Origin: Pseudomonadota bacterium
GTDB lineage: Bacteria > Pseudomonadota > Alphaproteobacteria > Rhizobiales > Xanthobacteraceae
DNA: 64,000 bases
NCBI GenBank assembly: GCA_023451825.1
Contig: JAEXYA010000010.1
Coordinates: 1 to 64,000, forward strand
Direction of reading: 5' to 3'
In this document: piece after piece, positions 41,625-50,638 of the stretch
Position numbering within the stretch: position 1 is the first letter of the stretch
Layout: the number at the start of each line of letters is the position of its first letter
Notes under the pieces: model-generated
Database searches by the model: none
Told to the model about the DNA's origin: nothing
Seen by the model: the letters and a program-made list of their open reading frames with translations, nothing else
Position numbers and translations under genes: made by a program

Positions 41625-41767
41625 CCGGCCCAGCACAGCTAAGCTGTGCGCGGAGCCGGGACCCATAAACGCTGTCGAATGAATGAATACGCAAGCGCTG
41701 TGGCTCAGCTCTCGCTTAGCCATAAGCTCGGGGGCTAAGGATCCCGGCGTGCGCCGCGATGACAGCT
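41625..41767. repeat. Composite intergenic repeat (GGATCCCGG family)
   Basis: This stretch holds inverted pieces such as CACAGCTAAGCTGTG and GGAGCCGGGACCC, and ends with GGATCCCGGCGTGCGCCGCG and ATGACAGC. The last part nearly matches GGATCCCGGCGTTCGCCGGG at 57357-57376. It lies between two convergent genes and looks like a dispersed Bradyrhizobiaceae-type palindrome. Confidence 0.55.
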
Positions 41768-42206
41768 ACTGCGTGGCTTCCGTCGTCGGCGTGATCGCGC
41801 TCTCGACCGAGACGGCAAGCTTGTCATCGACGCCATGGAACAGCGCTTCCAGGCCTTCGCCGCCGAGATACCAGCTGCCGAAATAATACGTCGCTCCGAC
41901 AATCGCGGCGGCCATGATGAGGCCGCGGCCCACGGAGATGACGATATCGGCCTTGGTAATTTGGTGCATCAAGCTTTCCCGTTGAGCGCCGTCATCATCC
42001 GACGCGGCAGCGGACCTGGAGGTGCCGAGGAACTCGACAACGAGCAACAGCGCGATAAAGCCTGCGGACAATAGCGAAATTGAGACGAGTTGCCGGCTGC
42101 CGAGGCCAAATTCGTCCATCGCGAGCGAGCCCATCGAATAGGCGAAGAGTGCCGCGCTTCCGCCGCCGATCACGATGATCGCGGTCAATTCCAGGATTCG
42201 TCCCAT
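41766..42206 (-). CDS. Inner-membrane protein with three hydrophobic segments
   Basis: The product has 146 residues. Hydrophobic segments lie near the start (AIIVIGGGSAALFAYSMGS), in the middle (LVSISLLSAGFIALLLVVEF) and after an acidic loop (RGLIMAAAIVGATYYFGSWY). The loop (AAASDDDGAQRESLMHQ) should face the cytoplasm. I do not recognise the family. The ATG at 42206 is preferred over a TTG three codons upstream. It is convergent with ugd. Confidence 0.7.
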   Translation of the reverse strand: MGRILELTAIIVIGGGSAALFAYSMGSLAMDEFGLGSRQLVSISLLSAGFIALLLVVEFLGTSRSAAASDDDGAQRESLMHQITKADIVISVGRGLIMAAAIVGATYYFGSWYLGGEGLEALFHGVDDKLAVSVESAITPTTEATQ

Positions 42207-42382
42207 GCGGGACAATCTCTTTTGGGGACAGCGGATTCAACCGTCGCATTTGCGACAATTCACCCCAGTTTAAGGCGCCGCTCAGACACTGATGCAAACA
42301 AAGCGTCACAAATGCGCGGAACCGAGGTATAGTATGAGTGGTGGACGGATCGAGGCTCGGAACCTGGGCACAGGACAGCATC

Positions 42383-42718
42383 ATGCGGTCTAAGAGTGTC
42401 GTACTGGCCGTGGCGATGTCGCTGGCATCGCCTGCATTCGCCAATGAAATCGATCAGATGGCATCGAATCTCGAAAAGAGCTGTTCGAACCATTTTCGCA
42501 AGCGCCCGAACAAGCCTTCGAACGATTCCAGAAAATTTTGTCGATGCTTTGCCGCCGAATTTACGTCGACCATTTCCCTGCGCGAGGTCGATAGCGCCGG
42601 TGGGACGGTAACGCCTGAGATTCAAGAGCAATTCGAGCGTGCGGCGGAAAATTGCGGGCGCGACATTTCACCTGAAATCGCGCAATCCGGCAGGGCATGG
42701 GCGACCCGCGACAACTAG
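42383..42718 (+). CDS. Small secreted cysteine-containing protein
   Basis: The product has 111 residues. A short signal peptide (SVVLAVAMSLASPAFA, cut before NEID) precedes a helical mature domain with four cysteines (EKSCSNHF, RKFCRCFAAEF, ENCGRDI), likely two disulfides in the periplasm. I do not recognise the family. The in-frame GTG at 42338 lies too far upstream of the signal peptide to be the likely start. Confidence 0.7.
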   Translation: MRSKSVVLAVAMSLASPAFANEIDQMASNLEKSCSNHFRKRPNKPSNDSRKFCRCFAAEFTSTISLREVDSAGGTVTPEIQEQFERAAENCGRDISPEIAQSGRAWATRDN

Positions 42719-42837
42719 GCGTCGGCATGCGAACGCATCTTGTCATGACACTGACTCACTGTCGCCTCATTTGATGGCGAGGCTGTGGCCGTCGGCGCAT
42801 TGGGGACAACTGCGCGTCGGCATTGGGGACTGTTCAT

Positions 42838-43002
42838 TTGACGATATCTCGCTCCAAGGCGCAGCCCGCGTCGCGCATGCCCGTATCCGGGCTGAAGCAG
42901 AAAGCAGGGCCCGCGGTCGAAGCCGTATCGGTTGCGTGCGCCCATCTCTTTGCGGTGGCGGCGATGGTCGTCATCGCCGGTCTGGTTATTTACGCGAGAT
43001 AG
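42838..43002 (+). CDS. Possible small membrane protein (54 aa)
   Basis: A TTG at 42838, eight bases after GGGGA, opens a 54-residue frame with a basic N-terminus (ISRSKAQPASRMPVSGLKQK) and one C-terminal membrane helix (LFAVAAMVVIAGLVIYAR). An ATG at 42877 would give 41 residues. The helix-at-the-end design matches many genuine small membrane proteins. No homologue is known to me. Confidence 0.4.
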   Translation: MTISRSKAQPASRMPVSGLKQKAGPAVEAVSVACAHLFAVAAMVVIAGLVIYAR

Positions 43003-43007
43003 AATTG

Positions 43008-43262
43008 ATGCGTTTGGTTTGGTCGGGGCTGTCTGCAGCAGCCCTTACGCTTGTGATGATTCAGCCGTCGGCCGCCCAGCGCGTCCTGTCCTTCGAGCCG
43101 CTGGCGATGGATCCGTATTCCACGGTCTATGTGGATAATGGCTCGTGCTCCGCCGGCAAGGTGCTGAAAGTGCAGGGCGCACCGAACAATCAGCGCCGCA
43201 AGAAGAGCTGCGTGCCGCTGTCCGATCTGCGCGGGCCCACAGGCGCCATCCGCACCAAGTGA
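43008..43262 (+). CDS. Small secreted protein (DUF6719-like)
   Basis: The product has 84 residues. A signal peptide (GLSAAALTLVMIQPSAAQR) is followed by a short mature domain with two cysteines (YVDNGSCSAGKVLKVQG, RRKKSCVPLSDLRG). The VDNGSC-GK pattern fits a small exported family that I believe is DUF6719; function unknown. The ATG at 43008 starts five bases after the stop of the possible 54-residue gene, so they may be coupled. Confidence 0.7.
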   Translation: MRLVWSGLSAAALTLVMIQPSAAQRVLSFEPLAMDPYSTVYVDNGSCSAGKVLKVQGAPNNQRRKKSCVPLSDLRGPTGAIRTK

Positions 43263-43266
43263 CGTT

Positions 43267-44070
43267 TTAGGTTGCTGCTTTCGGCAGTGCCGACGGCCGC
43301 GCGGCGATATAGGTGTTGATCGCCTCCAGCAGCTTTGCTTTGACAGCATCGACATCGCCGGGATCAGTGGTCGCCGCCACGGTGAGCTCGACCACGCCGT
43401 CGCCATCAGCGAGATTGACCACCTTCGACACTTTGGCGAGCGGCGATTGCACGCGTGAATCCTGCGCGAGATCGGCGACAAGATCGCGCCCCATGCTCTG
43501 CGCCTCGGCACCCGCACGGATGGGAAAACTGACCTCGACTTTGCCGACATTGGCGCCGGGATAGGTCGATTTGTTGATGATCGCCTGTCCCCACACCGAA
43601 CCATTCGGCAGCAGGATCTGCACATTCTCGCTGGTTTTCAGTTCGGTCATGAACAGCGACAGCGATGTCACGGTGCCGGCCTTGCCGCCGACTTCCACGG
43701 TGTCGCCGATCTTGAACGGCCGAAACAGCAATAGCATCACGCCGGCTGCGAGATTGGTGAGCGTGCCTTGAAGCGCCAAGCCGATAGCCAGAGATGCGGC
43801 GCCCAGCACGGCGACCAGACTTGCGGTCTGGATGCCGAACAGCTGCAACACCGCGATGCCCATGACGGCGAGCACCGCATAGCGCGCCAATGACGCGAGA
43901 AAATTCGATACGAGTGGGTCGATGCGGCGCGTGTGCGACAATGCGCTTGTCACGATGCGATCAGCCGCACCCGACAGATAGATGCCGATCGCCAGCAGTG
44001 CGCCGGCATAAATGGCGTTCAATCCATACAACAGCAGCGACGCCCACAGCGTTTCAAAATTGATGGTCAC
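43267..44070 (-). CDS. MscS-family mechanosensitive channel
   Basis: The product has 267 residues, close to E. coli MscS. Three N-terminal membrane helices include the pore helix with its Gly/Ala pattern (AVLGAASLAIGLALQGTLTN, then LAAGVMLLLFRPFKIGD). The beta domain (VEVGGKAGTVTSLSLFMTEL, then ILLPNGSVWGQAIINKS) and cytoplasmic vestibule follow. It opens under membrane tension to release solutes. The start is GTG at 44070 with GAGGG eight bases upstream. The longer open frame to 44541 overlaps the divergent kinase gene. Confidence 0.94.
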   Translation of the reverse strand: MTINFETLWASLLLYGLNAIYAGALLAIGIYLSGAADRIVTSALSHTRRIDPLVSNFLASLARYAVLAVMGIAVLQLFGIQTASLVAVLGAASLAIGLALQGTLTNLAAGVMLLLFRPFKIGDTVEVGGKAGTVTSLSLFMTELKTSENVQILLPNGSVWGQAIINKSTYPGANVGKVEVSFPIRAGAEAQSMGRDLVADLAQDSRVQSPLAKVSKVVNLADGDGVVELTVAATTDPGDVDAVKAKLLEAINTYIAARPSALPKAAT

Positions 44071-44255
44071 GGAAATGTCCCTCAAGCGGATCCTGTCGGG
44101 GCCAACGCATGTGGGGAGTGATTGATCCCGCTTTTCGGCCACTGATGGCCGGGGGCTGGGACGTGAATACCGATCAGCCTGACAAGCGCCGATCCCATTG
44201 CTAATCTCGCCAAGACCGGCTTGCATGCCAGCGCCGGTTCCCGAATCGAGATGGA

Positions 44256-45326
44256 TTGATTGAAGTGAAACACGAGACTTCCGCTCCAGTTGCAATGCAG
44301 GGCGGTCTCGCGGCGTCGTATGTGAATATGACCGAGGACGAGGCTGTCGAACTGGCGCGCACGCATTTCGGCATTGAGGGCACGCCGACCCGCTTCGCCA
44401 CCGAGAAGGACGATACGTTCCGGATCGCCCCGGCCAGCGGCCCGCGTTATGTCCTGAAGGTCGCCAATCCGACCGAGGATGTCGCCGAAATCGATTTCCA
44501 GATTCGCGTGCTGGAGCATGTCGCGCAACGTGCGCCAGCACTGCCGATCCCGCGCGTGATCCCGAACCAGGTCGGCGAGGGCCATTTCGCCTATCACGAT
44601 CGCGCCGGCCAGCGCCGTCAGGTCAGGCTGATGTCCTTTGTCGAAGGGCAGCCGCTGAGCGACGTCGTGATCGACACCAAGGGCCGCGAGGAAATCGGCC
44701 GGCTGCTGGCGACGCTGCGCCTCGCGCTCGCCGATTTCAGCCATCCCACCGAGACCCGCGTGGTGTCGTGGGACGTCAAGAACCTGATGACCCTGGCGCC
44801 GATCCTGCCGGAGATCACCGATACCGCATGGCGCGCGAAGCTCGAGACCGTGCTGGAGCGCTTCGCATCCATCGAGCCGCGCCTGTCGCGTTGTCGTCAG
44901 CAGGTGCTGCATAACGATTTCACGCGCTCCAACATCGTCGCTGATCCGAACCTTCCGACCTTCATCAGCGGCATCATCGATTTCGGCGACACCGTGCGCA
45001 CCGCCATCGTCATCGATGCGTCGACCGCGATGCTCAACCAGTTGCCGGAGAAAATGGACGGTGAGATCTTCGCCCATGGCCGCGATCTCCTGCGCGGCTA
45101 TCTTCGCGTCGCCGATCTCACGGAACAAGAGCTTGCGCTGATCCCGGCGCTGATCATGTCGCGCCTCACCACGCGCATCCTGTTATCGACCGCCATGGCC
45201 AACCGCGTGCCGTCGGTGGCCGATTATGTTCTTCGCAACAATCACATGACCTGGGGCCAGATCGACTGGTTCCTCAATCGCTCGATGGACCAGCTCGGCA
45301 ACGAGCTGATCGACCTCGCGCGCTAA
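44256..45326 (+). CDS. APH-type small-molecule kinase (hydroxylysine-kinase-like)
   Basis: The product has 356 residues with an aminoglycoside-phosphotransferase fold. The catalytic loop VLHNDFTRSNIVAD gives Asp221 as the base, and GIIDFGD is the metal-binding motif. A class-III PLP enzyme gene follows 23 bases downstream. In animals and some bacteria this pairing makes a kinase plus phospho-lyase route, for example for hydroxylysine, where the kinase phosphorylates an amino alcohol. The TTG at 44256 with GAGATGGA upstream is the likely start; a GTG three codons later is possible. Confidence 0.88.
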   Translation: MIEVKHETSAPVAMQGGLAASYVNMTEDEAVELARTHFGIEGTPTRFATEKDDTFRIAPASGPRYVLKVANPTEDVAEIDFQIRVLEHVAQRAPALPIPRVIPNQVGEGHFAYHDRAGQRRQVRLMSFVEGQPLSDVVIDTKGREEIGRLLATLRLALADFSHPTETRVVSWDVKNLMTLAPILPEITDTAWRAKLETVLERFASIEPRLSRCRQQVLHNDFTRSNIVADPNLPTFISGIIDFGDTVRTAIVIDASTAMLNQLPEKMDGEIFAHGRDLLRGYLRVADLTEQELALIPALIMSRLTTRILLSTAMANRVPSVADYVLRNNHMTWGQIDWFLNRSMDQLGNELIDLAR

Positions 45327-45349
45327 CCCAACATCAAAGGAGCATCACC

Positions 45350-46690
45350 ATGTCAGCGACGCCAGCCCAGCGCGGCAAGATGGTCAACGGTTTCGATCCC
45401 GCCACCGCATCGAACCTCACCCCGGAAAGCCGCAAGCTCGTCGAGCGTCGCATCGCGCTGCTCGGGCCGGCCTATCGGCTGTTCTACAAGGATCCCGTCG
45501 AAGTCGCGCGCGCCAATGGCGTGCTGCTCTATGACAGCGAGGGCAATGAATATCTCGACGCGTATAACAATGTGGTTTCGGTTGGCCACTGCCATCCCAA
45601 GGTGGTCGATGCGATCACAAAGCAGGCGCAGACCATCTGCACGCATACACGTTATATCCAGAAGGGCATTCTCGATTACGCCGAGCAACTGCTCGCGACC
45701 TTCGACGGCCCGGCGCGCCACGCGATGTTCACCTGCACCGGCTCGGAAGCCAATGACCTCGCCGTGCGCATGGCCAAGCATCACACCGGCAATCAGGGCA
45801 TCATCATCACCGACGAGGCCTATCACGGCAATTCCGAGCTGAGCGCCGGCTTCTCGCCCTCGCTCGGCCCGTATTCGCCGCTCGGCACTTTCGTGCGCCG
45901 CGTGCCGGCGCCGGACAGCTATCGCATCGCGCCTGAAAATATCGGCAAGTGGATGGCCGAGAAGGTCTCCGAGCAGATCGTCGATCTGCAACGCCGCGGC
46001 GCCGGTGTCGCCTGTTTCATTGCCGACAGCATGTTCTCGTCGGATGGCATCTTCTCGCATCCCACCGATGTGCTGCAGCCCATCGTCGATGCCGTGCACA
46101 AGGCCGGCGGCGTCTACATCGCCGACGAAGTGCAGTCCGGTTTCGGCCGCAGCGGCGAGAAACTGTGGGGCTATCAGCGCCACGGCATCACGCCGGACAT
46201 CATCACAATGGGCAAGCCGATGGGCAACGGTTACCCCGTCGCGGCCGCCGTGATGCTGCCGGAGATCGTCGAGAAATTCGGCCGCGACAACCGTTACTTC
46301 AACACGTTCGGCGGCAACACCGTCGCCATGGCCGCGGCCCAGGCGGTGCTCAATGTCATCCAGGACGAGAAGCTGGTCGAGAATTCGCTGAAGGTCGGCA
46401 AGATGCTGCGCGAAGGCTTTGAAGCACTGGCGAAGAAGTATCAGGGCATTGGCGACGTCCGCGGCTCCGGGCTCTATATCGGCGTCGAGATGGTGAAGGA
46501 CCGTTCCACCAAGGAGCCCGACGCCGCCGCGGCCGCCGCCGTCGTCAACGGCCTGCGCGCCCGCCGCGTGCTGATCTCGGCCACCGGCGCCGCCGCCAAC
46601 ACGCTGAAGATTCGTCCGCCGCTGGTGTTCACTGCGGCCCATGCCGATCGCCTCCTCACCGAGGCCGATGCCGTGTTCGCGACGCTCTGA
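45350..46690 (+). CDS. Class-III PLP enzyme (aminotransferase or phospho-lyase)
   Basis: The product has 446 residues. It is a class-III aminotransferase with the PLP lysine at Lys289 (ITMGKPMGNGYPVAAAV), ADEVQSGFGRSGEKLWGY and EANDLAVRMAKHHTGNQG. The closest relatives I recognise are the AGXT2L/ETNPPL/PHYKPL-type enzymes, which eliminate phosphate and ammonia from phosphorylated amino alcohols. The preceding kinase supports that reading over transamination. The ATG at 45350 has AAAGGAG upstream. Its TGA overlaps the next ATG (TGATG). Confidence 0.92.
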   Translation: MSATPAQRGKMVNGFDPATASNLTPESRKLVERRIALLGPAYRLFYKDPVEVARANGVLLYDSEGNEYLDAYNNVVSVGHCHPKVVDAITKQAQTICTHTRYIQKGILDYAEQLLATFDGPARHAMFTCTGSEANDLAVRMAKHHTGNQGIIITDEAYHGNSELSAGFSPSLGPYSPLGTFVRRVPAPDSYRIAPENIGKWMAEKVSEQIVDLQRRGAGVACFIADSMFSSDGIFSHPTDVLQPIVDAVHKAGGVYIADEVQSGFGRSGEKLWGYQRHGITPDIITMGKPMGNGYPVAAAVMLPEIVEKFGRDNRYFNTFGGNTVAMAAAQAVLNVIQDEKLVENSLKVGKMLREGFEALAKKYQGIGDVRGSGLYIGVEMVKDRSTKEPDAAAAAAVVNGLRARRVLISATGAAANTLKIRPPLVFTAAHADRLLTEADAVFATL

Positions 46691-48063
46691 TGTCGCGCGA
46701 GGCAGCGATCGCGCGCATCGATGCGCAATTCGAGTCCGGCGCGTTTCTCGCCGTGCTCGACCGCATGGTTGGCTATAAGACCGAGAGCCAGAGCGACAAG
46801 CGAGGCGACGAGCTTCGGGCCTATCTCGACAACGAGCTGGTGCCGCAGTTCACAGCGCTCGGCTTCACCACGACGATCGTGCCGTCGCCATCGGGCCGCG
46901 GCCCGAACCTGCTCGCGACCTATCACGAGAGCGACGATCTGCCGACCGTGCTGATGTACGGCCATGGCGACGTGGTACCCGGTATGGAAGGCGAGTGGCG
47001 CGACGGGCTAGATCCCTGGCGTTGCACGACGGTGGGCGAGCGCGTCTATGGCCGCGGCACTGCCGACAACAAGGGCCAGCACGCGATCAACATCGCGGCT
47101 CTCCGCGCCGTGCATGAAACGCGTGGCGGTAAGCTCGGCTTCAATGTCAAATTCATCATCGAGATGGGCGAGGAGATCGGCTCGCCCGATCTGCCAAAAG
47201 TCTGCGAAAGCCTGCGCGACGAGTTGAAGGCCGATATCTTCATCGCCTCTGATGGCCCGCGTCTCTCGGCGGAGCGGCCGACGATCTTTCTCGGCTGCCG
47301 CGGCGGCCGTCGCATCCATCTCGATCTCAAGCTGCGCGATGGCGCGCATCATTCCGGCAATTGGGGCGGCCTGCTCGCCAATCCTGCGACGATCCTTGCA
47401 TCGGCCATCTCGACGCTGGTCGATCGCGATGGTCGCATCCTGCTCGATGCGCTGAAGCCGCCCCGCATCACAAACCAGATCCGCGCGGCGCTAGCGGATG
47501 TGGTGGTGTCGCCGACGCCGGATGAGCCGTCGTTGTCCGAAGGTTGGGGCGAGGAGGGGCTGTCGCCTGCCGAGCGCCTCTATGCGTGGAATACGCTGGA
47601 AGTGCTGGCGATCAATGCCGGCAATGTCGCGAACCCCGCGAACGCGATTCCCGGCGAGGCACATGCGGTGCTGCAGCTCCGCTTTGTCGTCGGCACCGAC
47701 ATCGAGAATGTCGTGCCGGCCATCGAAAAGCATCTCACAGCCACTGGCTATGGCGATATCAAGGTCAGCCAGTCGCAGTATTTCAACGCGTCACGCACCG
47801 ACATCGACAATCCGTGGGTCGGCTGGGCGGTGGAGTCCGTGCGCAAGACCACGGGAAAGCCGCCAGCACTGCTGCCGAATTTCGGCGGATCGCTGCCGAA
47901 TGACGTGTTCACGGATATTTTGGGATTGCCCACCGTGTGGGTGCCGCATTCCTATCCCGGCTGCTCGCAGCATGCTCCCGACGAGCACATCCTCAAGCCG
48001 GTGACAGCAGAAGCGCTGCGCATCATGGCGGGGATGTTTTGGGATTTGGGAGAGAAGAAGTAG
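46690..48063 (+). CDS. M20-family metallopeptidase
   Basis: The product has 457 residues. The zinc motifs are in place: VLMYGHGDVVPG, YGRGTADNKGQHAIN and IEMGEEIGSPDLP, with the dimerisation domain in the middle. M20 enzymes remove terminal or acyl residues from dipeptides or N-acyl amino acids. Its start overlaps the stop of the PLP-enzyme gene, so the three genes 44256-48063 form one operon. It probably frees the substrate for the kinase and PLP enzyme from a peptide or acyl conjugate; this is inference. Confidence 0.93.
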   Translation: MSREAAIARIDAQFESGAFLAVLDRMVGYKTESQSDKRGDELRAYLDNELVPQFTALGFTTTIVPSPSGRGPNLLATYHESDDLPTVLMYGHGDVVPGMEGEWRDGLDPWRCTTVGERVYGRGTADNKGQHAINIAALRAVHETRGGKLGFNVKFIIEMGEEIGSPDLPKVCESLRDELKADIFIASDGPRLSAERPTIFLGCRGGRRIHLDLKLRDGAHHSGNWGGLLANPATILASAISTLVDRDGRILLDALKPPRITNQIRAALADVVVSPTPDEPSLSEGWGEEGLSPAERLYAWNTLEVLAINAGNVANPANAIPGEAHAVLQLRFVVGTDIENVVPAIEKHLTATGYGDIKVSQSQYFNASRTDIDNPWVGWAVESVRKTTGKPPALLPNFGGSLPNDVFTDILGLPTVWVPHSYPGCSQHAPDEHILKPVTAEALRIMAGMFWDLGEKK

Positions 48064-48064
48064 C

Positions 48065-48155
48065 CGTCATTGCGAGGAGCGAAGCGACGAAGCAATCCAG
48101 GGCCTCACGAAGAAAGAACTGGATTGCTTCGTCGCAAGGGCTCCTCGCAATGACG
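48065..48155. repeat. Palindromic repeat, CGTCATTGCGAGG family
   Basis: The left arm at 48065-48100 begins CGTCATTGCGAGGAGCGAAG and the right arm at 48119-48155 is its near-complement. The left arm is identical to that at 54115-54150. It lies between two convergent genes and could fold into a long hairpin. Confidence 0.8.
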
Positions 48156-48171
48156 TTGATCGTATAGCGCC

Positions 48172-49029
48172 TTACCCCTTCACAAACGCCAGCAGCGTGC
48201 CATTCGCATTGGCCGGCGGCACGACGACGCCCACGTCCGTCTTCGCACCCGCCGATCCCACAGCCTTCTCCGCCGCCGCGAGATCATCCGCGATGAACAC
48301 CAGCGCGACACCGCCGCGCTCCGGCGCGCCATCCAGCGATGTGCCCGGAAAACGCTTCGCCAGCACGTCCTTCGTCATGAACACGAAGTCCGCACGATCG
48401 CCGCCCGATGGCACGGCGACGGCGCCGTCGCTTTCATCGCGCGTGCCGCCGTCGATCAGCTTCGCCATATGTGCCGCGTCCTTCGCCGGCTCTGTCGTCA
48501 CGATCAGCACCTGCTTCAGTCGCTTGGCGCTGTTGGCATGCACCATCAGTTCGGGGATCCACACCGTCTCGCGCGTCTTGTGCTGGCAGGCGAAGATGCG
48601 CAGGCCACCGGGCGCTTCCTCGATCGGCCAGTGAAACACGCGAAACTTTGCCGCGCTCACGGTGCCATCCGGCAGCGTCACCGGGCGCTCGAAATCGGTC
48701 GGGCCAAGCGCCTGATAACCACGCGCGGTGATCTCTTCGGCGCCGGCTGCGGAATCCACCGCGGTGAATGCAATGCGCTCGACGCCTTCGCCGCGCTCGG
48801 CGAGAAACTTGCGCATCGGCGCATTGTGCTCGGTCTCCGAGATGACGCCGAGCAGTTCGACATAATCGGGATCGAGCATGATCGTGTAATTGCCCGAGCC
48901 CATCTTGGCGCTATGGGTGCCGCGCGGCGACAGCGTGAAGCCGAGCTTTTTCCAGATCGCCGCTGCGGCATCGAGGTCTTTGACGGAGATCACCGCATGG
49001 TCGATTCCGATGATGTTCTTGAGGGTCAC
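48172..49029 (-). CDS. VOC-family (glyoxalase-like) protein
   Basis: The product has 285 residues and contains two paired betaalphabetabetabeta modules: the first opens IIGIDHAVISVKDLDAAAAI, and the second has RVFHWPIEEAPGGLRIFACQ and VWIPELMVHANSAKRLKQVL. It resembles the glyoxalase-like group PF13468. Members are metal-dependent isomerases, dioxygenases or binding proteins; function here is unknown. The GTG at 49029 has AAGGTGG eight bases upstream and is preferred over an ATG at 49047. It is divergent from the oxidoreductase at 49159. Confidence 0.87.
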   Translation of the reverse strand: MTLKNIIGIDHAVISVKDLDAAAAIWKKLGFTLSPRGTHSAKMGSGNYTIMLDPDYVELLGVISETEHNAPMRKFLAERGEGVERIAFTAVDSAAGAEEITARGYQALGPTDFERPVTLPDGTVSAAKFRVFHWPIEEAPGGLRIFACQHKTRETVWIPELMVHANSAKRLKQVLIVTTEPAKDAAHMAKLIDGGTRDESDGAVAVPSGGDRADFVFMTKDVLAKRFPGTSLDGAPERGGVALVFIADDLAAAEKAVGSAGAKTDVGVVVPPANANGTLLAFVKG

Positions 49030-49158
49030 GCGTGCACCACCTTGCATTGGATTGGGCGCGTAAACTATGCAGAATGCGGAACTCTCGCAAGGGAACGGAT
49101 CATGTGATCTGCCCTGCATTTGATGATGATTGTGCCGTTGCAAACGGGAAGGCTGACG

Positions 49159-50460
49159 ATGGAATCCGCAAATTCGCCCTGGCCGAAATCGCTCTGGGCC
49201 GCCGTCACGCCACCCGGCCCGGAACTGCCCGAACTCAAGGGCGAGGCACAGGCCGACGTCGTCGTCATCGGCGCGGGCTTCACCGGCCTCTCCACGGCGC
49301 TGCATCTGCGCGAGCAGGGGATCGATGTCGCGGTCGTGGAAGCCGTCGAGCCCGGCTGGGGCGCCTCCGGCCGCAACAATGGCCAGGTGATCCCGACTTT
49401 GTCGCGGCCCGATCCCGAGGACATCATCAAGCGCTATGGCAGCGCCGGCGAGCGCCTGGTCGGCCTCATCCGCGACAGCGCATCGATCCTTTTCGATCTC
49501 ACCCGGCGCTATCAGATCCAGGCGGAAGGCGAGCAGAATGGCTGGATCCAGCCGGTGCATTCGCCCGGCCGCATCAAGATCGCCGAGCGCCGCGTGAAGC
49601 AGTGGTCGAAGCATGGCGCGCCGGTGGAGTTGTTGTCATCGGACGAGATGAAGAAGCTGCTCGGCTCGTCCGCATGGTTCGGTGGCTTCTGGAACAGGAC
49701 CGGCGGCCACATCAATCCGCTGGCACTGGCGCGTGGCCTCGCCCGCGTGGTGCTGGAGCAGGGCGGTCGCATCTATGCGCGCTCGCCGGTGGAGAGTTTT
49801 GCCCGGCAGGGCGATCGCTGGATCGTCAAGACCGCGCAGGGCCAGATCAGCGCGCGTTCGCTGGTGGTGGCGAGCAATGCCTATACGGGCGAATTTTCAA
49901 AACAGCTCTCGCCCGGTATCGCGTCTGAGGTGATGCCGGTGCTGTCCTGGCAGATGGCGACGCAGCCTTTGTCGGAGCAGGCACGCCAAACCATCATCCC
50001 CGGCCGTCAGGCGGTGTCCGACACTCATGGCGAGCTCTATTTCATGCGCTACGACGCGCGCCATCGCCTCGTCACCGGCGGCAATGTCATCGGCTTCGGC
50101 GACAAGACCGGGCGGCTGAAGGAGATGGTCGGCGCGCGGTTGCAGCGGCTATGGCCGGAGATCGGCGAGGTGAAGTTCGATTATGTCTGGAACGGCTATG
50201 TCGGCATGACCACGGATTTTCTGCCCCGCATGCACAAGCTCGGCCCGAACGCGTTCGGCTGGACCGGCTGCAACGGCCGCGGCGTGGCGTTGTCGGTGGC
50301 GCTCGGCAATGAATTTGCGAAAGCGGTGCGCGGCGTGCCGGATGAGGAGCTGGCGCTGCCATTCTCGGAGCCGGTGCCGATTGTCGCGCATGGGCTGATG
50401 CGGTTGCTGGCGCCATTCATGCTGCTGGTCTATCGGCGGCGGGACAAGAAGGAAATTTGA
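49159..50460 (+). CDS. FAD-dependent amine/amino-acid oxidoreductase (DadA/PuuB-like)
   Basis: The product has 433 residues. The FAD-binding dinucleotide motif is near residue 35 (ADVVVIGAGFTGLSTALHLR), and the DAO-fold C-terminus has YVWNGYVGMTTDFLPRMHKL and TGCNGRGVALSVALGNEFAK. This pattern is typical of PuuB (gamma-glutamylputrescine oxidase) and related enzymes that oxidise secondary amines or amino acids. The ATG at 49159 follows GGAAGG. Its place among peptide uptake and peptidase genes suggests a step in amine or amino-acid breakdown. Confidence 0.92.
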   Translation: MESANSPWPKSLWAAVTPPGPELPELKGEAQADVVVIGAGFTGLSTALHLREQGIDVAVVEAVEPGWGASGRNNGQVIPTLSRPDPEDIIKRYGSAGERLVGLIRDSASILFDLTRRYQIQAEGEQNGWIQPVHSPGRIKIAERRVKQWSKHGAPVELLSSDEMKKLLGSSAWFGGFWNRTGGHINPLALARGLARVVLEQGGRIYARSPVESFARQGDRWIVKTAQGQISARSLVVASNAYTGEFSKQLSPGIASEVMPVLSWQMATQPLSEQARQTIIPGRQAVSDTHGELYFMRYDARHRLVTGGNVIGFGDKTGRLKEMVGARLQRLWPEIGEVKFDYVWNGYVGMTTDFLPRMHKLGPNAFGWTGCNGRGVALSVALGNEFAKAVRGVPDEELALPFSEPVPIVAHGLMRLLAPFMLLVYRRRDKKEI

Positions 50461-50634
50461 GCGCTGTTCTTAACCTCTCCCCGCATCTTGCGCGGGGAGA
50501 GGTCGCCGCGTCTTCGCGGCGGGTGAGGGGCGTGGCACGCGCTCACCACATCGGTAAAGCTCCCGGATCGAAAGAGCCCCTCACCCCGCCCTCTCCCCGC
50601 AAGAGCGGGGCGAGGGAGCGAGAGGCCGGTGCCT
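50461..50634. repeat. Compound palindromic repeat with CTCTCCCCGC cores
   Basis: Between the oxidoreductase and ABC ATPase genes, CCTCTCCCCGC (50474-50484) pairs with GCGGGGAGAGG (50492-50502). GTCGCCGCGTCTTCGCGGCG follows, and a second unit near 50578-50622 has CCTCACCCCGCCCTCTCCCC with its own inverted arm. The first unit is the reverse-orientation relative of 3351-3387. Confidence 0.7.
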
Positions 50635-50638
50635 AGTC

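Noticed and set aside
50461..50634. Insertion sequence remnant
   Set aside because: The palindromes contain no transposase fragment or terminal target duplication; they fit short dispersed repeats better.
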